This document shows, piece after piece, positions 48,176 through 51,228 of a stretch of DNA of 51,228 nt; positions within the stretch are counted from its first letter, which is position 1; every line of letters begins with the position of its first letter. The notes below the pieces were generated by a model. That model did no database searches. It worked only from the letters and a program-made list of their open reading frames with translations, and had not been told where the DNA came from. The position numbers and the translations under genes are program-made. Source of the stretch: CAAGNP01 sp045644725 (lineage in GTDB: Bacteria > Bacteroidota > Bacteroidia > Bacteroidales > UBA932); assembly GCA_045644725.1 (NCBI GenBank), contig JAZRHK010000023.1, forward strand, positions 1-51,228, read 5' to 3'.

Positions 48176-49195
48176 ATGCCTTTCATTAATGAGATTCTCA
48201 AGTATGATAGCTTGTCTATCGTTGGCTTGGAGAAGAATGTGGGCAAGACAGAGTGTTTGAACTATATCCTGTACAGGTTACCGCTGCAGGAGAAGAGAGT
48301 GGCGGTAACCTCTATAGGTATAGATGGGGAGAATAAGGACCAGGTGACTTCGACCAAGAAACCTGAGATCTTTTTGAGGGAAGGGATGTATTTCTCTACA
48401 GCAGAGTCACATTACAAGGAGAGACGCCTGGTGAGTGAGCTGGTGGAGATTACAAATGAGAGAAGTTCTTTGGGAAGAATTGTAACAGCAAAGGTATCTG
48501 TGGGTGGAAAAGCCCTCATTTCGGGACCCTCTTCCGGTGTATCTCTCAGGAGATGGGTGGCTGGAATGGAGAAGTTTGGGATAGACCTTACTATAATTGA
48601 TGGTGCGATATCAAGACTCAGTTCTGCATCACCTGCTATCAGTAAGGCTATGATACTCTCGACAGGAGCAGCCTATTCGTCAAATATCCAGACACTTGTC
48701 CAAAAGACAAAGTTTGTGGTGGAGATGATAGGGCTTCCAAAACTTGAGGACTGCACCAGAGATGCTTTGTGCGATATTGAGAGTGGCGTATGGGGTGTCG
48801 ATAGTGATGACAACATTATCGATTTCGGATTGACCTCAGCATTGGCTATCAATTCACTTAAGGTGGATATAACCAAAGGTATGAGGATAATCTATACTGT
48901 GGGAGCATTGACCGACAAACTTCTGAATCTTATAGCAGATTCGAAGAATGTCAAAAATGTGACCCTTGTGGTGAAGGACTTTACAAAGATCTTTGTAAGC
49001 GAGATGGCTTACAGGATTTTCTGTAATAGAGGTGGCAAGATTATGGTTCTGCAGAAGAGCAAGCTTATAGCTGTCTGCGTGAATCCTACCGCGCCGAACG
49101 GATATGTTCTGGATAGCGATATTTTATGTGGAAAACTTCAGGAGGCGTTGAAACTTCCTGTATATGATATAGTTAAGAATAAATATGACATTTAA
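48176..49195 (+). CDS. kamB: KamB, P-loop protein of the lysine 5,6-aminomutase system
   Basis: The 339-residue protein has a P-loop GLEKNVGKTE (residues 17-26) followed by RVAVTSIGIDGE and has a nucleotide-dependent-switch look (KPEIFLREGMYFSTAES, LTIIDGAISR). Genes like this, just before a MutS-like gene, occur in lysine fermentation clusters and are called KamB. The pair is thought to serve the adenosylcobalamin-dependent aminomutase, for example by reactivation, but this is not proven to my knowledge. It overlaps kamC by 11 bases. Codon use is much less biased than in the flanking kamA and kamD, as expected for a protein needed in small amounts. Confidence 0.82.
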   Translation: MPFINEILKYDSLSIVGLEKNVGKTECLNYILYRLPLQEKRVAVTSIGIDGENKDQVTSTKKPEIFLREGMYFSTAESHYKERRLVSELVEITNERSSLGRIVTAKVSVGGKALISGPSSGVSLRRWVAGMEKFGIDLTIIDGAISRLSSASPAISKAMILSTGAAYSSNIQTLVQKTKFVVEMIGLPKLEDCTRDALCDIESGVWGVDSDDNIIDFGLTSALAINSLKVDITKGMRIIYTVGALTDKLLNLIADSKNVKNVTLVVKDFTKIFVSEMAYRIFCNRGGKIMVLQKSKLIAVCVNPTAPNGYVLDSDILCGKLQEALKLPVYDIVKNKYDI

Positions 49196-50531
49196 GTCTG
49201 CGCTGGATATAGATTGTGGGTTAAGGTATATGTACGAGACTTTGGAGGTGATGTCACCGTCAGGGAGAAAGATGCTTCTATCTGCCCCTATGATGACAAC
49301 CAAAGTGGAGACAGATGTCTATTACGGCAGACTTAAGGAGGTATATAGTAAGGATTGTTCCAAAATCGCTGTGAAGCTGATGTGTCTCAAGGATATTGAG
49401 ACCACACTGAGCAGATTGGATGAGGGGACAGTTCTGGATGATATAGAGTTCTTTGAAGTCAAATACCTGGCGATTGTATCTACAGAGGTGCGTGCATTGC
49501 TTGAGGAGATAGAACTGGGGGCGGTTAAGCTCCCTGTGCTGGAAGATGTGGTGAAGGTGCTCGACCCTGATGGTCTGAATATCCCCTCGTTCTATGTTTA
49601 TGATTCTTATTCTCCTGAACTTAGGGAGATAAGGAGACAGATGAGGGCATTGCAGGGCAATGGTGACGATATGACCGATGAGCAGAGGGGTGAGCTTGCT
49701 GTTCTGTTGCAGCGCAATGCTGAGATTGAACTTAAGGTGAGGATGGAGTTGTCGCAGAGACTCAGAGGTAGAGCTGCGGATTTGAAATTGGCATTGTCCA
49801 ACCTATCGTTCCTCGATATTCTGATTGCGAAAGCTCAGCAGATGAGAATGATGGGGTTATGTTTCCCTAATATCAATGAGGGGGGAGATACAGCGTACAG
49901 CGGTATGTTTAATCCCGCTGTCAAGGAGGTAGTTGCGAAGCAGGGAAGGGAGTATATGCCGGTAGATATCTCTATAGAGAGGGAGCCGGTAACTATTATT
50001 GGAGCCAATATGGGAGGCAAGAGCGTAGTACTCAAATCGCTTGCACTCAACCAATTGCTTGCACAATTCGGATTTGGTGTTGCGGCGCGTGAGTGTCAGG
50101 TGAATTTGGTGGAGGAGGTGGCCCTGTGTATTGGGGATGAGCAGAGTATTGTAAGGGGTGTATCCTCATTTGCCGGGGAGATTCTTGCGATTGATGCTGT
50201 GATAAAGAAAATCAGAGGTGGAAAGGGGCTTCTGGCGTTGATAGACGAGCCGGCAAGGACTACAAACCCAGTAGAGGGGACTGCGCTGGTAGAGGGGCTT
50301 CTGGAGGTGATTGGAAAGGTAAAGGGTGGTTTTGTGTTGACCACACATTATAATATTGGTAATGATAAAGTGAAGAGGTATAGGGTGAAAGGGTTGAGAG
50401 ATGGGGTGATGGACTATACATTGGAGCAGACACAATGTGGGGATGTCCCGCAAGAGGCCATTGCGATAGCTCAGAGCCTCGGGATAGACCCAGAATGGAT
50501 TGAATGCACAAAAAGAAATATAAATAACTAA
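49185..50531 (+). CDS. kamC: KamC, MutS-like ATPase of the lysine 5,6-aminomutase system
   Basis: The 448-residue protein ends in a MutS-type ATPase domain: Walker A IIGANMGGKSVV (residues 273-280 for GANMGGKS), SSFAGEI (327-333) as the MutS signature, Walker B LLALIDEP (349-356) and the TTHYN (His388) loop. Its N-terminal 260 residues are helical (lever and clamp-like) and lack the mismatch-recognition domain with its Phe-x-Glu motif, so it is not a mismatch repair protein. It overlaps kamB by 11 bases and precedes kamD by 11. I infer a chaperone or cofactor-exchange role for the B12-dependent aminomutase. Confidence 0.85.
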   Translation: MTFKSALDIDCGLRYMYETLEVMSPSGRKMLLSAPMMTTKVETDVYYGRLKEVYSKDCSKIAVKLMCLKDIETTLSRLDEGTVLDDIEFFEVKYLAIVSTEVRALLEEIELGAVKLPVLEDVVKVLDPDGLNIPSFYVYDSYSPELREIRRQMRALQGNGDDMTDEQRGELAVLLQRNAEIELKVRMELSQRLRGRAADLKLALSNLSFLDILIAKAQQMRMMGLCFPNINEGGDTAYSGMFNPAVKEVVAKQGREYMPVDISIEREPVTIIGANMGGKSVVLKSLALNQLLAQFGFGVAARECQVNLVEEVALCIGDEQSIVRGVSSFAGEILAIDAVIKKIRGGKGLLALIDEPARTTNPVEGTALVEGLLEVIGKVKGGFVLTTHYNIGNDKVKRYRVKGLRDGVMDYTLEQTQCGDVPQEAIAIAQSLGIDPEWIECTKRNINN

Positions 50532-50542
50532 CAAACAATTAT

Positions 50543-51228
50543 ATGCAGAGTAAATTAGGACTAGATTTTAAAAAGGTTGAACATGCAAAGTCCCTTGCAA
50601 AGGATATTGCTAATGAGGTTCAGGCTTTTGTTGAGTCTAAAACAACTGTCGCTGTAGAGCGTACATTGTGTAGACTTATGGGAATTGATGGTGTTGATGA
50701 AAATCAGGTGCCACTTCCAAACGTTATCGTAGATGATCTGAAATCTAAAGGTGTTCTTGGAGAAGGTGTATTGTTCTACATAGCAAACGCTATGGTGAAT
50801 ACAGGCCTTAATCCTCAGGAAGTTGCTGAAAAAGTGGCAGCCGGCACTTTGGATCTTACCAAAATCGAGGTAGCCCCTCAGTCTGAGATCGATAAAATCC
50901 TTCAGCCTGTAGTGGACGGCAGCATCGCCAAGATCAGAGCCAGGAGAGAGAGAAGGGAAAATTATTTGAATACTATCGGTGAAGGTCCTAAACCTTACCT
51001 ATATGTAATTGTAGCTACCGGTAATATCTACGAGGATACAGTACAGGCAGAAGCTGCTGCAAGACAAGGTGCTGATATCATCGCTGTGATCAGAACTACC
51101 GGTCAGAGCCTTCTTGACTATGTACCTTACGGTGTGACTACTGAAGGTTTCGGTGGTACTTATGCTACCCAGGCCAACTTCAAGATCATGCGTGAGGCAA
51201 TGGACAAAGTTGGTGAGGAGCTTGGAAG
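50543..51228 (+). CDS. kamD: Lysine 5,6-aminomutase, alpha subunit (N-terminal part, cut by window edge)
   Basis: The visible 228 residues begin MQSKLGLDFKKVEHAKSLA and include the block AVERTLCRLMGIDGVD, PKPYLYVIVATGNIYEDTVQAEAAARQGADIIAVIRTT and DYVPYGVTTEGFGGTYATQANF, which I recognise from the PLP-binding TIM-barrel subunit KamD (about 515 residues when complete). With KamE (cobalamin-binding, presumably next) it shifts the terminal amino group of beta-lysine or D-lysine to carbon 5. Codon bias is again strong. The frame is open to the window end. Confidence 0.93.
   Translation, partial: MQSKLGLDFKKVEHAKSLAKDIANEVQAFVESKTTVAVERTLCRLMGIDGVDENQVPLPNVIVDDLKSKGVLGEGVLFYIANAMVNTGLNPQEVAEKVAAGTLDLTKIEVAPQSEIDKILQPVVDGSIAKIRARRERRENYLNTIGEGPKPYLYVIVATGNIYEDTVQAEAAARQGADIIAVIRTTGQSLLDYVPYGVTTEGFGGTYATQANFKIMREAMDKVGEELG

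Noticed and set aside
49185..50531. DNA mismatch repair MutS
   Set aside because: The mismatch-recognition domain is absent and the gene overlaps kamB within a lysine fermentation operon.

Overview
The window is a chromosomal segment of an anaerobic, amino-acid-fermenting member of the Bacteroidales (inference). The sequence basis is: -7 boxes of the Bacteroidetes form TAnnTTTG in front of many genes; a DUF4249 lipoprotein paired with a TonB-dependent receptor; a GIN-domain surface protein behind an ECF sigma factor; DUF4491 and DUF3467 proteins; and ATP-type PEP carboxykinase next to ferredoxin-dependent 2-oxoacid oxidation. I saw no rRNA, tRNA, CRISPR array, IS element or phage gene.

Layout. 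1-1426: the end of a DUF4249-like gene, a decayed outer-membrane protein gene, a DUF4491 membrane protein and a beta-barrel protein. 1410-3634 (minus): a patatin phospholipase and a serine hydrolase. 3762-9030 (minus): an energy-conserving operon with an ADP-forming acyl-CoA synthetase, a 52-residue membrane protein, the four subunits of a 2-oxoacid:ferredoxin oxidoreductase (Vor/Kor type) and a hotdog thioesterase. 9199-13789 (plus): a methylthioadenosine salvage operon (mtaD, purine nucleoside phosphorylase, mtnA) running into a HAD phosphatase and a metallo-beta-lactamase-fold hydrolase. 13770-16487 (minus): an EEP-family hydrolase and pckA. 16610-27488: housekeeping genes (recQ; maf, kdsC, DUF2520 and DUF3467 on the minus strand; valS, a thioesterase, tatA, tatC, an ABC-F ATPase, an rlmB-like methyltransferase).

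27568-34105 (plus): an ECF sigma factor, a probable anti-sigma factor and a GIN-domain protein; a membrane dipeptidase; the fragment of a C10 peptidase; and a DUF4249/TonB-receptor pair in a visibly AT-rich stretch. 34162-38117 (minus): a lipoprotein serine hydrolase, cinA, pyrD and an XRE-type regulator whose upstream region carries repeated TGTAAAC boxes. 38622-42681 (plus): queA, an M28 peptidase fused to a polytopic membrane domain, and an acyltransferase.

42833-51228 (plus, cut by the window edge): a lysine fermentation operon, atoD-kal-kce-kdd-kdd2-kamA-kamB-kamC-kamD. KamA makes beta-lysine, KamD (with KamE beyond the edge) moves the terminal amino group, Kdd oxidatively deaminates, Kce cleaves with acetyl-CoA, Kal removes ammonia to give crotonyl-CoA, and the CoA-transferase links acetoacetate to acyl-CoA and acid formation. 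With the Vor/acyl-CoA synthetase operon this suggests that protein-derived amino acids are a main energy source. The least ordinary features are the tandem kdd paralogues, the KamB/KamC ATPase pair, the 52-residue membrane protein inside the Vor operon, and the TGTAAAC operator set around the XRE gene.
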